Assembly (NCBI GenBank): GCA_903813345.2
Contig: CAIIXF020000008.1
Location: forward strand, 17,532,822 to 17,592,821
Origin: Owenia fusiformis
Lineage: Eukaryota; Annelida; Polychaeta; Sabellida; Oweniidae
Reading direction: 5' to 3'
Length of the DNA: 60,000 bases
Shown: positions 46,610-58,527 of the stretch, piece by piece
Position numbering within the stretch: position 1 is the first letter of the stretch
Layout: every line of letters starts with the position of its first letter
Position numbers and translations under genes: made by a program
The notes under the pieces: generated by a model
Seen by the model: the letters and a program-made list of their open reading frames with translations, nothing else
Databases searched by the model: none
What the model was told of the DNA's origin: nothing

Positions 46610-47850
46610 CTACAGATTTCAATGTCAAGGCAATGTACAATGGTAGTCCGGTCAATGCAGTAATACATAAATGAGGGAGGGGGGACTTATGAGCAATATA
46701 GATTTGTGACACCTCTACTCATTACTGTATTACTTCATTTTCTGACTATATTGAAATGCAGGTCAAATATTTTTGGGGTTGGGCCGTAAAAAGCGTGTGG
46801 GTCAGGTATATAAAGCATTTTACAATAATACAGAATTATATTCCTGAGTGTACTGACCCAACCCAAAATTGATAAGTCATTGTTTGTGACCCGAATCGGG
46901 TCGACTTTGGGTTGGTGTGACACATCTTGTCTAGTAATGTGCGAGAGGGATCTTATGAGATTCTGATTATGTATTGTGAGCATAAGTCTAGCAATATAGA
47001 TATCGATGCTTGTTTCTATATATCTCAATGTCTACACTTTGTAAAACGGTAGTTGGACAATGCAGTATAATGATACAGTAATGAAGGAGGGAGAACTCAT
47101 GAGATTTTGATTATTTCTCATAAGTCAATATGGATATGAATCACGGGGTGCCAAATCATTTTTTTTCATTTTAATGTCTACACATTGTACAATGGTAGTA
47201 GGACATGCAATGAGGGAGGGGGAATTTTCTATACTTTTAATCATCAAATGTGTTCTTGATCAGCATACAATTTTTAATTATCCAATCGAACGGAGTTCGG
47301 GTGGATATAGGGAATGCCTCCATCCGTCCGTCCGTCCGGACGTACGTACGTCGGTCTGTCCGGACGTACGCATGTTTTAAATATAAAATATTATACAGGA
47401 CATTAATAAAGCTAGAAACGGTATATATTTAAGAAGCACATGGCAGCCATCTTGAAAAAAAAGGGGGGGGGAAAGGTATGTTTCTATGGATTTGGATATC
47501 TACACATTGAACATTGATAGTTTTCCAATGCATTAGTTCATTGATGAGGGAGGATTATGAAAGTTTGAATTTTCTTGTGAATCATGGCTAGGAATATACA
47601 GGCAAATATAGATACGGTATGTCTATTGCTGGATACCTTATGTTGAATACGGTTGTATTTGGAATTCTATATCACCCTCCCATACCTTATAAAAGTTGTT
47701 AGAATTTTCTGTCCAATTTTCATTTTTGAACACTTAAGAAGTATTTAAATTAAGTTCCTCTAGATTTCAATGTTAACACATTGTACATTTGTAGTCAGAC
47801 ATTGCCGAAATAAACTGAGGAGGGAGGGGATTATAGGATATTTTATATCT
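46610..47850 (-). repeat. Left internal array of the 10-kb element, about five diverged units
   Basis: Units near 46615, 47023, 47165, 47495 and 47763 contain ATGTCTACACATTGTACAAT, then GGTAGT...GACA and GAGGGAGGGG. This is the reverse complement of the unit in the array at 51225-54640. A (CCGT)n-family fragment is nested among them. Confidence 0.7.
47279..47440 (+). repeat. (CCGT)n-family fragment nested in the 10-kb element
   Basis: TTATCCAATCGAACGGAGTT is followed by CCGTCCGTCCGTCCGG and GACGTACGTACG. The usual downstream units are missing. Confidence 0.6.
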
Positions 47851-47854
47851 GAAG

Positions 47855-49645
47855 AACATTTTTGACTTGGATATACATGTATAACGTCTGATTTTTCAGC
47901 ATAACTTTCATCCTTCGAATGATGTCTATTTTCAATGCTCAAATGTTTTGGTTGGAATGAAAATCTAGTGCTAGATTTGAATCTATTATTAAGACATGTA
48001 TATACATTTATCTAATAGACATTGCTACGTATTTAATAATTGTAGTTTCGACAAATACTTTTATAAAGTTTATGGGAAATGGGAGTCTAACCTTATTGTC
48101 TTTGGCTTATTCCAATGCAAATACTTACATTTTCTTAATCTGAAAATTCATAACTGTTGTGGTCAACAAATATTAATCATACATTTATTTTTGTCATCAA
48201 AATATTTCCATTGTGTAATATTAGCTAAAATATGTAGCAATTAATGTTATGAAGTATGAATGTGAATTTCAGAATACAGAACATGTAGACTATTCATTTA
48301 AGATTTAGCACATAGTGTGCAAAACTAAGCCAACCTATTCTATCTGCATTCATCTTGTATTAGGCAAATCATCAGGTAACTCATTTCACTTGTACATATG
48401 TACTTAATAGTATGTGATTCATCCAAATGAGAGATATCACAGTAAATATATGACTTGGTTATATGATACTACTATGTAGAAAGTACCTGTCTCAAAACAA
48501 ACTGTTGGGTTAAATGCTACTACTCTTTATTAATTATAAATCATGCAAACGTTGTATATTTAAAAATAACCCACTTATTTTATCATATTTTTTGTCTGAA
48601 GTATGCTTGCAGATAGCTAATAATTGTTTTCATGAACTATAGTTGTAAATCCAGCTATTATACAAACACCAATAATTTTTGGGGATATGTGAGATTACTG
48701 TAAAACATACATAGTGTAGTTATTTAAAACATTAGTTCTGAACTTCATACATCAATTCTCATTGAATTGAAATAAGCCTTTTAAGAATAAGTTCTTATCA
48801 TTTTGGGCACTTTATAGCAGTAGTCTTATTTGAAGAACTGAAAGCATAATATAAACAGATTTCTACTTCCAAGAATGTGCTTAGCGTACAGTCATTTTTC
48901 AAGGGTATTGAGTAATGTCATGGGTAACCCTTTTCTTTTCTGAATGTAATGTTCACCTCATGTACACATTTAGTACATTAGTATTGGAAATAAAGGGTGC
49001 CGTTTATTTAAGCAGCAACTGATACCATGACCTTACAAACAGATAGAAATTTCAAATTTAAAAGTTAACATTCATATTTATCAATTGGATTTATATATAT
49101 TTTTAATAACTGACTATCATAATTGAGTACCATACTGACAATGCTAAACAGAATTTTATAACATCTGATTCTACTCTGATCAGCCTGTTTAAATCAACAG
49201 TAAGATCTAAAAGCCTCCACAAATAAGTTTAAGTTGCAACTTTGACTTGAATTTATCTTGAAATTCTGAACTTCTGTAATGGGATACTCTAAATAGGTCA
49301 ACATGTGTCTACATTTCGTCCTAATGCCACGGTGTATAAGCTACAGTTTACACACAACTCTACTAATCCAAGTTAAGGCTCAGTAATAGTACAGATCCAG
49401 CAATCCCAGTTTTTAATTCTAAAACAAGCCTTTGTTTACAAAGTAGAGTTTCTCATCCAGTATATATATTGCATTGTAAAAGAATGATGGGTCACTCACA
49501 AGTTATTACTTTGTTATATATTTTACATAACATGTTAGATAACTAAGTCTAATGGTAACGGTTTACTTTTTGTATCCCCTGGGTGATAGATTAAATAAAA
49601 ATTGGGCAATCAAACTTGGTTGTTTATACTGAGTATTTGAGATCA
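47855..49645. other. Middle of the 10-kb element, no gene recognised
   Basis: AT-rich sequence with short random frames only. No DDE/D-type catalytic pattern or zinc-finger spacing is visible. Confidence 0.4.
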
Positions 49646-49659
49646 TGTAGGCTGCCCTG

Positions 49660-49925
49660 TCAACCCTCACGCATTAGGCGTGATTGTCACGCATTTGCTG
49701 GAAAAATAGAAATTACGCATCAATTTAGCGTGTATGATCAAATATCACGCAAATCACGCATTTTGTTGATATTTTAAAAAATCGTTTTTTGTGAAATGCC
49801 GACACGGTAAAATACCGAACGGTGAAAAAAAGCGAACGCATTCCGTTCGGTCTTTGCACGCGATTGCCGTTTATGTCACGCATTTGGTACAAAATATGTG
49901 TATATATCACGCATTTGTTTCGAAA
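49660..49925. repeat. Cluster of TCACGCATTTG motifs
   Basis: TCACGCA(T/A) occurs at about 49668, 49687, 49744, 49753, 49876 and 49907, with inverted forms such as AGGCGTGA and AGCGTGTA between them. GAACGG/CCGTTC pairs near 49818-49855 also face each other. CG content is above the surroundings. Probably a degenerate repeat with inverted parts; a regulatory role is not shown. Confidence 0.5.
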
Positions 49926-50924
49926 ATATTTACACACACAAAATGAATACATTGTATAAATTTTGATCTTTAATTTTGTTAATCAAAGGGAAAAAATTAA
50001 TTTGATGAAAAATCCTTTTTTGTGCAGAATGAGAAAAGCCCATGCATTTTCTCAGAAAATCGGGGTGACAACAACTATATCAAAAATTACAAAAATCAGG
50101 AGAAATCGGGATTACTCAAATAAATCTGAAGAAAATCGGTATTGCTAAGAAATCAGGAGAAATGCCCTTGATGTCATAAATTCCTTGCATCCCACAATGC
50201 ATGATATATTTTTAACATTTCAGTACAATTTAGGAGGCATGTTCACAACTCATGTCTTAGTCATATATGGATTGACAGGTATACTTGCAATAGATATCTT
50301 GCTGTTTCATGCATCAAGGTGATCACACAGACTTTAATAACATCTGTATTATTTTACATCTGATTAAACATCTTGATAAAAGTTCTCTATTAACCATTTG
50401 ATCATTTAGTCATCTTATGTAAATATGTGAGAATAGCTAATGGTCTGGTCGCATGTTTTTATATCAACTACATTCACTATGTGGGATATGTATGGCAGTT
50501 TTGTGTCTTTATCTAGCATTCAATCAATTTTTAATATGATATTTAGTATTTCCATTTTGATTTTACACTTTGGTATTCATACTTTCAACGTTTTTGTTCA
50601 CCTTTGTGATTCTTATTGAAAAACAACTACATATGTACATTCTGTATGTTATGATATTTTGTTTATTGGTTATTGAGCATTTCTAAAGATCGGATGTACC
50701 TATTAAAGCACCCAATGAAGATTGACATATTCACCATGCCAAAGGTTGTCACATTAGCCTACTTAAAAAGTATCTAGTTGTGTTATGAACTTTCTTTGAA
50801 TACATTGAATGATGACACATTATTTTTGTTAATATAGTTTACATATTATATTGAGGAAACTCCTAAAATGTGGTATCATACCTGATAACATATATGGCAA
50901 GTAGTATTTAATATTCAGTTCAGG

Positions 50925-50952
50925 CATGGGCTTTCAAAATTGAAAGCCCATG
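50925..50952. repeat. 28-bp near-perfect palindrome
   Basis: CATGGGCTTTCAA, then AA, then TTGAAAGCCCATG. It is flanked by TTCAGG on both sides. The same half-motif, TTGAAAGCCCATG, occurs alone at about 12852. Confidence 0.75.
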
Positions 50953-50954
50953 GT

Positions 50955-51222
50955 TCAGGGGATAGCATCAAGTGTTCAAAGCATTGGATGTAGATTCAAA
51001 AATGCTTGTGCAATTTGTGGTCCATATGAAATATGAAGGAATTTTAACTTATGAATAATATTTTCGTTCATGCTTCAATAGAATAATTTTGTCTCTTCCT
51101 TCTCTTTTTACCTTAATTTGATTATCAAATCTTTGTATTTGTAAGAGTTGACACTAAAGACTATGTCTATGTCAATAATCTGCAAAAGACTAAAATAAGC
51201 CCATTTAAAGCAGATATATTAA
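50955..51222. other. Spacer before the right array
   Basis: Nothing recognised. Confidence 0.35.
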
Positions 51223-51224
51223 AG

Positions 51225-54200
51225 ATTGTACCAGGTGTAGACATTGAAATGCATAAAGACATATCCCCACATTAGCCATCATTTAAAAATGAAATTTGGA
51301 CAGACAGTTTAGAATTTATATATTCCGATTCAAAACTTCAAAAACTACAGGATGTCATTCAGTTTATCACATCTAAAATAAAGCAGAATAAGACACATAA
51401 TGATATGATAGAAATCAATATTCTTAGACATATCCATCATTAGAAACATTAAAAACATTACATTCCCCCTCCTTCTCCACTATATCACAGTGTTGACTGT
51501 CTACCAATGTACTAGGTGTAGACATTGAAATTCATAAATACGTATTCCCCCACATTAGCTATCATTTGAAAATGAAAGTTGGACTGACAATAAACAATTT
51601 ATATATTCTGTTGTCATTAAGTTTTTCAGATCTAATTTAATCAGAGTATGACACATTATATTAGAAATCAATATTCTGACACATGGTGATACTTATAAAT
51701 ATTCAAAATATTACATCCCCCCTCCCTACTCAATATAATACAGTTTTCACTAACTACCATTGTTCAAGGTGTTGACATTGAAATTCACAAAGACATGCCC
51801 CCGACATTTACCATCATTTAAAAATGAAAGTTGGAAAGATAATTAAGAATTTATATATTCTGATGTCATTAAGTTTTCCACATCTAACATAATCAGAATT
51901 AGACACATTATATTAGAAATAAATATTCTGACACTTAATGATCATTATAGATATTCATTTATATTGCATTCCCCTCCCTCTCCTCTATACTTAATCATTG
52001 ACTGTCTACCAATGTACTAGGCATAGACATTTAAATGCATCAAGACATAGCCCCCCCCCCCCCGACAACAGCCATCATTTAAAAATGAAATTTGGATAGA
52101 CAGTTTAAAATCTATATATTCCGAGTCAAAACTTCAAAAACTACAGGATGTCATTCAGTTTCTCACATCTATAATAAAGCAGAGTAAGACACATAATGAT
52201 ATGATAGAAATCAATATTCTTAGACATATCCATCATTAGAAACATTAAAAACATTACATTCCCCCTCCTTCTCCACTATATCACAGTGTTGACTGTCTAC
52301 CAATGTTCTAGGTGTAGACATTGAAATGCATGAAGACATAGCCCCCTACCCCACATTAGCTATCATTTGAAAATGAAATTTGGACAGACAATTAATAATT
52401 TATGTATTCTGATGTCATTACGTTTTCCACATCTAACATAATCAGAATTAGACACATTATATTAGAAATAAATATTCTGATGTCATTAAGTTTTTCACAT
52501 CTAACATAATCAGAATTAGACACATTATATTAGAAATAAATATTCTGATGTCATTAAGTTTTCCACATCTAACATAATCAGAATTAGACACATTATATTA
52601 GAAATAAATATTCTGATGTCATTAAGTTTTTCACATCTAACATAATCAGAATTAGACACATTATATTAGAAATAAATATTCTGATGTCATTAAGTTTTCC
52701 ACATCTAACATAATCAGAATTAGACACATTATATTAGAAATAAATATTCTGATGTCATTAAGTTTTTCACATCTAACATAATCAGAATTAGACACATTAT
52801 TTTAGAAATAAATATTCTGACACATAATGATCATAATAAATATTCATTTATATTGCATCCCCCTCCCTCTCCTCTATACTACAGCATTGACTGTCTACCA
52901 ATGTACTAGGCATAGACATTGAAATGCATAAAGACATAGCCCCCCCCCACATTAGCCATCATTTAAAAATGAAAATTGGACAATTTATATATTCTGATGT
53001 CATTAAGCTTTTCACATCTAACATAATCAGAATTAGACACATATTAGAAATCAATATTCTGACACATAATGATTCTTATGAATATTCAAAATATCACATC
53101 CCCCCTCCCTACTCAATACAATACAGTATTCACTAACTACCATTGTTCAAGGTGTTGACATTGAAATTCACAAAGACATGCCCCCGACATTTACCATCAT
53201 TTAAAAATGAAAGTTGGAAAGATAATTAAGAATTTATATATTCTGATGTCATTAAGTTTTTCACATCTAACACAACCAGAATTAGACACATTATATTAGA
53301 AATAAATATTCTGATGTCATTAAGTTTTTCACATCTAACACAACCAGAATTAGACACATTATATTAGAAATAAATATTCTGACACATAATGATCATTGTT
53401 AATATTCATTTATATTGCATCCCCCTCCCTCTCCTCTATACTACAGCATTGACTGTCTACCAATGTACTAGGTGTAGACATTGAAATGCATAAAGACATA
53501 ACCTCCCCCCACATTAGCCATTATTTAAAAATGAAATTTGGACAGACAGTTAAGAATTTATATATTCCGAGTTAAAACTTCAAAAACTACAGGATGTCAT
53601 TCAGTTTCTCACATCTATAATAAAGCAGAGTAAGACACATAATGATATGATAGAAATCAATATTCTTAGACATATCCATCATTAGAAACATTAAAAACAT
53701 TACATTCCCCCTCCTTCTCCACTATATCACAGTGTTGACTGTCTACCAATGTTTTCTAGGTGTAGACATTGAAATCAATAAATACATATTCCCCCACATT
53801 AGCTATCATTTGAAAATCAAATTTGAACTGACAATTAACAATTTATTTATTCTGATGTCATTACGTTTTCCACATCTAACATAATCAGAATTAGACACAT
53901 TATATTAGAAATAAATATTCTGACACATAATGATCATTATAGATATTCATTTACATTGCATCCCCCTCCCTCTCCTATATACTACAGCATTGACTGTCTA
54001 CCAATGTACTAGGCGTAGACATTGAAATGCATAAAGACATAGCCCCCTACCCCACATTAGCTATCATTTGAAAATGAAATTTGGACAGACAATTATCAAT
54101 TTATGTATTCTGATGTCATTAAGTTTTTCACATCTAACATAATCAGAATTAGACACATTATATTAGAAATAAATATTCTGACACATAATGATCATTGTAA

Positions 54201-54640
54201 ATATTCATTTATATTGCATCCCCCTCCCTCTCATCTATACTACAGCATTGCCTGTCTACCAATGTGCTAGGCGTAGACATTGAAATGCATAAAGACATAG
54301 CCCCCCCCCACTTTAGCCATCATTTAAAAATGAAAGTTGGACAATTTATATATTCTGATGTCATTAAGTTTTTCACATCTAACATAATCAGAATTAGACA
54401 CATATTAGAAATCAATATTCTGAGACATAATGATCCTTATGAATATTCAAAATATTACGTTCCCCTGCCTACTCACTATATTACAAAAACTCACTCGATC
54501 AAAAACTGTTCACTAACATACTTTTAATATGAAGAAAGTCCTAGAATTGTTCAAAATGTCACAATCCTCTTCCTCCACTATTTTACCTCATTCACTTGAC
54601 TACCATTGTACTAGGTGTAGACATTGAAATTCGTAAAGAC
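51225..54640 (+). repeat. Right internal array of the 10-kb element, about 12 units of ~270 bp
   Basis: The unit runs TACCAATGTACTAGGTGTAG, ACATTGAAATGCATAAAGAC, ATAGCCCCCCCCCACATTAG, TATATTCTGATGTCATTAAG, AATCAGAATTAGACACATTA and CCCCCTCCCTCTCCTCTATA. Two subtypes alternate, one with AAACTTCAAAAACTACAGGA and one without. A 68-bp subunit is amplified at 52406-52815. The C-rich blocks give strong strand asymmetry. Short open frames reading HKDIAPPHISHHLKMK come from the repeat and recur with each unit, so they are not separate genes. Confidence 0.9.
52406..52815 (+). repeat. 68-bp subarray, about six copies, nested in the larger array
   Basis: ATTCTGATGTCATTAAGTTT, then TCACATCTAACATAATCAGA and ATTAGACACATTATATTAGA recur every 68 bp (52406, 52474, 52542 and onward) with almost no differences. 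TTTTCC and TTTTTC variants alternate, which suggests duplication as 136-bp dimers. Confidence 0.93.
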
Positions 54641-54784
54641 ATTATGAAAAACTATAAAGTATTCCATTAATTAAGTTATTCAAATCTAATATAATAAAAA
54701 AAATTAGACACACACAATAATATTTCAGAAATACGTTACCTAGAAATATTCATATCCCATTACTCATTTCTATTATTTCTACTA

Positions 54785-55190
54785 TTCTAGAAATTGGAAA
54801 ATAGAAAATGTACATGTACTTTATGTAAATCTGGCAGAATTGAGGATGAAGATCATTTTATTTTTCATTGCACATTTTCTAAAAAAATAAGGGAAAAATA
54901 TTAACAAAATCATTTAATTTTGATGAAAGAGAATCAGCTGTAGAACATAAGTTTCAGTATTTATTTGAAAAAATGCCTCGACAAGCTGCTCATTTTGTTA
55001 AATTGTGCTATTTTAAAAGAAGAAATGCAATTTAAAATATTAAATGGTCAAAAAGATGTAATATTTACTTACAAGTATATTTACTTTAAGTGGCTGATAA
55101 GCCCATGTGGGCCGAGTTTTTATTTCATTATTTCTCTTTTGTATTGTACTAAATTAACTGATGTAAACCTACCACCGAAAATAACTTACA
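54785..55190 (+). pseudogene. LINE reverse-transcriptase C-terminal relic
   Basis: The plus strand reads CTCTLCKSGRIEDEDHFIFH and then CTFSKKIREKY before a stop at about 54900. This fits the C..C..G.IEDE.HF...C......R motif found C-terminal to the reverse transcriptase of many non-LTR elements. A shifted frame continues with a FEKMPRQAAHFVKLCYFKRR-like segment, then loses similarity. The relic lies between the right array and the right terminus of the 10-kb element and is broken by stops and a shift. Confidence 0.65.
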
Positions 55191-55757
55191 ATAAAACTAA
55201 ACTAAACTCTATCACTGTATTTCTTTCTTTGAAATTTTTCCTAATAAGTATATGTGTAAACAGATCAAATTGCCTTCTCTACAAACTTGTACTTGTCATA
55301 CAAACTGGTGTTAACGAGTATTCCCGGATGGGATCCTGGGATACAAAATGATAATGTATAGATTTTGGCTTCAAAGCTATATTCCTATAAAGAGCTTGTA
55401 AATGTACTTGAAAACTTAAAGAAAATCATGGCATTGACATATCTTTCTACTGTTGTCAGAATTCCATGAAATGTGTCAAGGAGTTGATTTTATCATTGGT
55501 AGAACTATTTCAAGGAGTTGTACGTGATCAAGGTGTTGATCAAGGGGTAGTTCAAGGTGTAGATCAAGGTTCAATTTCAAGGTGTAGTCTGTCAATGGAA
55601 ACTAGGGTTTTCTACCCTTGATCAATAGTAGTCTCTTTATAAAATCCTATTTCAACAATGCTTGATCAAGCATCGAACTATGGTAGTTCATTGCCTTGTT
55701 ATTCAATGAAATGGGGTTGTGATATTACATTGAAATCCATTGATCTTTTTGTGAGGG
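55191..55757. other. Right subterminal region of the 10-kb element
   Basis: TCAAGG(T/G)GT and GATCAAGG motifs occur about eight times between 55490 and 55620, in both orientations. Such subterminal repeats are typical of transposase-binding regions in some DNA transposons, though that role is an inference here. Confidence 0.6.
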
Positions 55758-56661
55758 TAAAGAGAATATGTCCATTCTTCTTCCAGCTGTCTGTCTGTCC
55801 GGGCGATAACTTAAATACCAGTTGACAGATTTGACAGATTTAATTCAAATTTCATAGGCTTACGCCTTATGGAAGTAAGACCTCTGCTCTGGGAGGAATT
55901 TCTAATATGGTTGCCCATTTTAGAATGGCCGCCACTTTTAATAAAAAATGCAATCTTTGATAACTAGTTCACAGATTTGGCCACCATCTTTTGTAAAAAT
56001 GTAATCTTTGATAACTCAAATACCAGTGGACTGATTTGGTTTAAATTTTATATGGTGATGCCCAGAGATAAAGGAGCTCTGCTCAAAAAATTTCAAGATT
56101 GTCGCTATTTATCAAAATGGCCACCATTTCAAATGTAATCTTTGATAACTAGTTCACAGATTTGGTTCAAATTTTATATTGAATTTCTTATGGCCACCAT
56201 CTTTTGTAAAAATGTAATCTTTGATAACTCAAATACCAGTGGACTGATTTGGTTATATGGTGATGCCCAGAGAGATAAAGGAGCTCTGCTTAAAAAATTT
56301 CAAGATTGTCGCTATTTATCAAAATGGCCACCATTTCAAATGTAATCTTTGATAGCTCAAGTTGCAGTTGATGGATTTGGTTCAAATTTTATTTGTTGAT
56401 GACGAAAGACATAGTATCTCTGCTCAATAAGACATTTTCAAGGTGGCAGCTGAATTTCAAAATTGCCACCATTTTTCATAAAACAAAAACCAAATACCAG
56501 TAGATGGATTTGGTTCATATTTTATATGCTGATACCTAGAGACAAAGGTAAGGAGCTCTGTGTTTAAGAAGAAATTTTCAAAATGGCCACTATTTATCAA
56601 ACATGTTTTTCTTTGTTTTGTCCACTAGGATTTTCTACTCTGTGGAGTTGCTGTTTTTTAG
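55758..56661 (+). repeat. Right part of the split (CCGT)n-family copy
   Basis: It resumes with TAAAGAGAATATGTCCATTC, CTGTCTGTCCGGGCGATAAC and TTAAATACCAG. It has five to six units with AAAATGGCCACCATTT motifs and ends TTTCTACTCTGTGGAGTTGC plus TGTTTTTTAG. The left start of the same copy is at 45737-45766. A 148-bp internal duplication (about 55968-56190 region) is visible. Confidence 0.82.
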
Positions 56662-56664
56662 TTC

Positions 56665-57310
56665 TTGGGGAAATGAACAAGAAAATGGTGTGTCAAGCAA
56701 AATTGACTTAAAGAGTGTTAAGAAAAATTATCAATTTGGTAATTGGGACCTATGATAAATGAACAGATTATTTTCTGGATTGAGCTAAATTGCTTTTCCG
56801 CAATTGCTTCAGACCCTAATAAGTGTATACTGCGATGATGTGAGGGTAGACAGGTAGATGTGGACCATTAACTCTGTGCACTAATTGAGGATAAGCTCTG
56901 TTGACATTTACATGCTGGGACATAACAAATTCAAACATTTATATAATTGCCTTGTGCTTATTGTTTCTGTGTTCTGTCAATAACTTTAGACGTTCTGAAT
57001 TAGTATGATTAGTTTGAGAAGTCTCCCATGCATTGAGGCAACTGCCCTGGCATAGGCGTTCAAGGTGCAATTGGAATAAATCGTCATCCTGAATACTCTG
57101 GAGTTCTTTTTTGGTATGAATGTAACTTACGATTCCGAGAAAACCATTGTTATGTTACCACCACAAATGTTGACACATTGTTAAAATCTTTTTTTGAGTT
57201 TGGGTATTGGTGTTTGGTATTCATCAATTGGTGTTCGGTTGTTGGCAGTTGGTGTCTGTAACGAATGGCAGGTGGTGACATTTTGCATGTTAATATCTTG
57301 TCTACTTTCT
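56665..57310. other. No gene recognised; GGTGTT(T/C)GGT repeats
   Basis: TTGGTGTTTGGT, TTGGTGTTCGGT and TTGGTGTCTG occur within 57205-57260. Otherwise nothing is recognised up to the possible splice acceptor. Confidence 0.35.
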
Positions 57311-57314
57311 GCAG

Positions 57315-57389
57315 ATGAACAATGACTTGCGAGCAAATCGTAAGGTACGACGGTTCCTAAAAGGACTCCTGAGTAGTAGAAGTAAATAG
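57315..57389 (+). CDS. Candidate terminal exon, function unknown
   Basis: A good acceptor, TTGTCTACTTTCTGCAG (AG at 57313-57314), opens a frame reading MNNDLRANRKVRRFLKGLLS and SRSK before a TAG stop. The peptide is basic, with Arg/Lys clusters, and the other two phases close within a few codons. AATAAA at about 57541 could be its polyadenylation signal. An alternative donor, CGTAAG|GTACGA at about 57345, would make it a 30-bp internal exon. The phase does not fit a direct junction with the BROX exon at 41400. I do not recognise a family, and it could be chance. Confidence 0.22.
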   Translation: MNNDLRANRKVRRFLKGLLSSRSK

Positions 57390-58527
57390 TTTTGCTGCTA
57401 ATAATGATCTAAATGTCATGGCCTTTAATGAGAGATCATTACAAAATGAATGCCTGGTAGTAATTTTAGCATTTGACATTTGGCACTGATCAATTATAAT
57501 TATAGACATCAATCTTAATTTCAAGTTCATAAATTCAGGTAATAAAAATTTGAGATGGAATTAAAGAACAAATATAGAAACGATTGCATTTTAATTTGAA
57601 ACATTGATAGAATAAAAAATTCAAAGTTGTTTTTGATGTGAAAAAACAGATCATGAAACTAAAACTACAGAATTATGTGTAAGATCCATATTCTATATCA
57701 TGGTTCAAAACCTGTTGTAGGCACACATTTGTGAGTATTGGTGTGTCTCGTCTTATTTTATGTTTCATAAAAAGTGGCAGTTTTAATGATTTAGGCTTTG
57801 TAAGAAGAGCCCCTATCAGTACTCATAGCATCTTTCTATTTCACCTTAAACATGCTCTGGCATCTCAAGGCAGAGAAGAAATGAGATGTCATGGTTTATC
57901 ATGATGGAAGTACCCCTAAAATTACTTAATTTCAAAAGAGAAATGGGTTAATGGAGATGAGTTAATGGAACATTACATTACTTTTAGTCCAGTTTGAAAA
58001 AATGTCAGTCAAGTAATACACTAGGCCAAATCTCTTTCGAGACGTGCTTCACTGAGATTGGAGGATAAGATTGATAGAAATTAGTATCATGGGAAATCTA
58101 GTTTATTTCAAATTTCATTTTCACATTGATTTGTGCCTTAAACAATAAATAAAAATATTGGATTCAATTTAGCATTTCACGACCCATTATAGCAAATACA
58201 CCCAGCATTAGAATGGGATGATACCTCAACAAACATCTCCAAGGCTCTTATTTACTAAACATTGATCAGTAGTGATAGGCACAATTTAATTTAACAATAA
58301 GGGAACTAAATAAAAAGTTGGAGTAATCTTTTTATAGCCTCTAGTGGCTCTCTGAAGACTCTTAATGTTTGTATATGCCTAATTTAAAAGCATGGTAGTG
58401 TTGGGTAGTAATATTCTTGTTTCTAAGCTATAATTGAAAAGGTTCTAGACTATACATGTAGATACCTTGATTAGAGATCCTCAATTGCATCTTTGGTGCT
58501 CATATTGTCAATGATTGACAATTCTCA
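57390..58527. other. AT-rich stretch without a recognised gene
   Basis: Nothing recognised apart from a possible polyadenylation signal near 57541. Confidence 0.35.

Larger units (their letters stand above)
45767..55757. mobile_element. 9,991-bp TIR element inserted in an older repeat
   Basis: Both ends read inward as CCCTCACAAAAAGATCAA, 18 of 18 identical; similarity continues weakly for about 11 bp. TA lies on each side (45765-45766, 55758-55759). The left flank is the start of the (CCGT)n family and the right flank its continuation, so the empty site can be inferred. A subterminal 13-mer, GATCAACACCTTG, occurs in the same orientation relative to each end (45811-45823; inverted at 55529-55541). 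Inside, related repeat arrays at 46610-47850 and 51225-54640 lie in opposite orientation. No transposase-like frame is visible, so it is probably non-autonomous. The TA duplication fits Tc1/mariner-like integration, but the ends match no family I recognise. Confidence 0.8.

Noticed and set aside
52924-54527. Repeated HKDIAPPH...SHHLKMK frames of 70-87 codons
   Set aside because: They recur at the same place in units of the ~270-bp satellite, differ by unit length changes and end at random.
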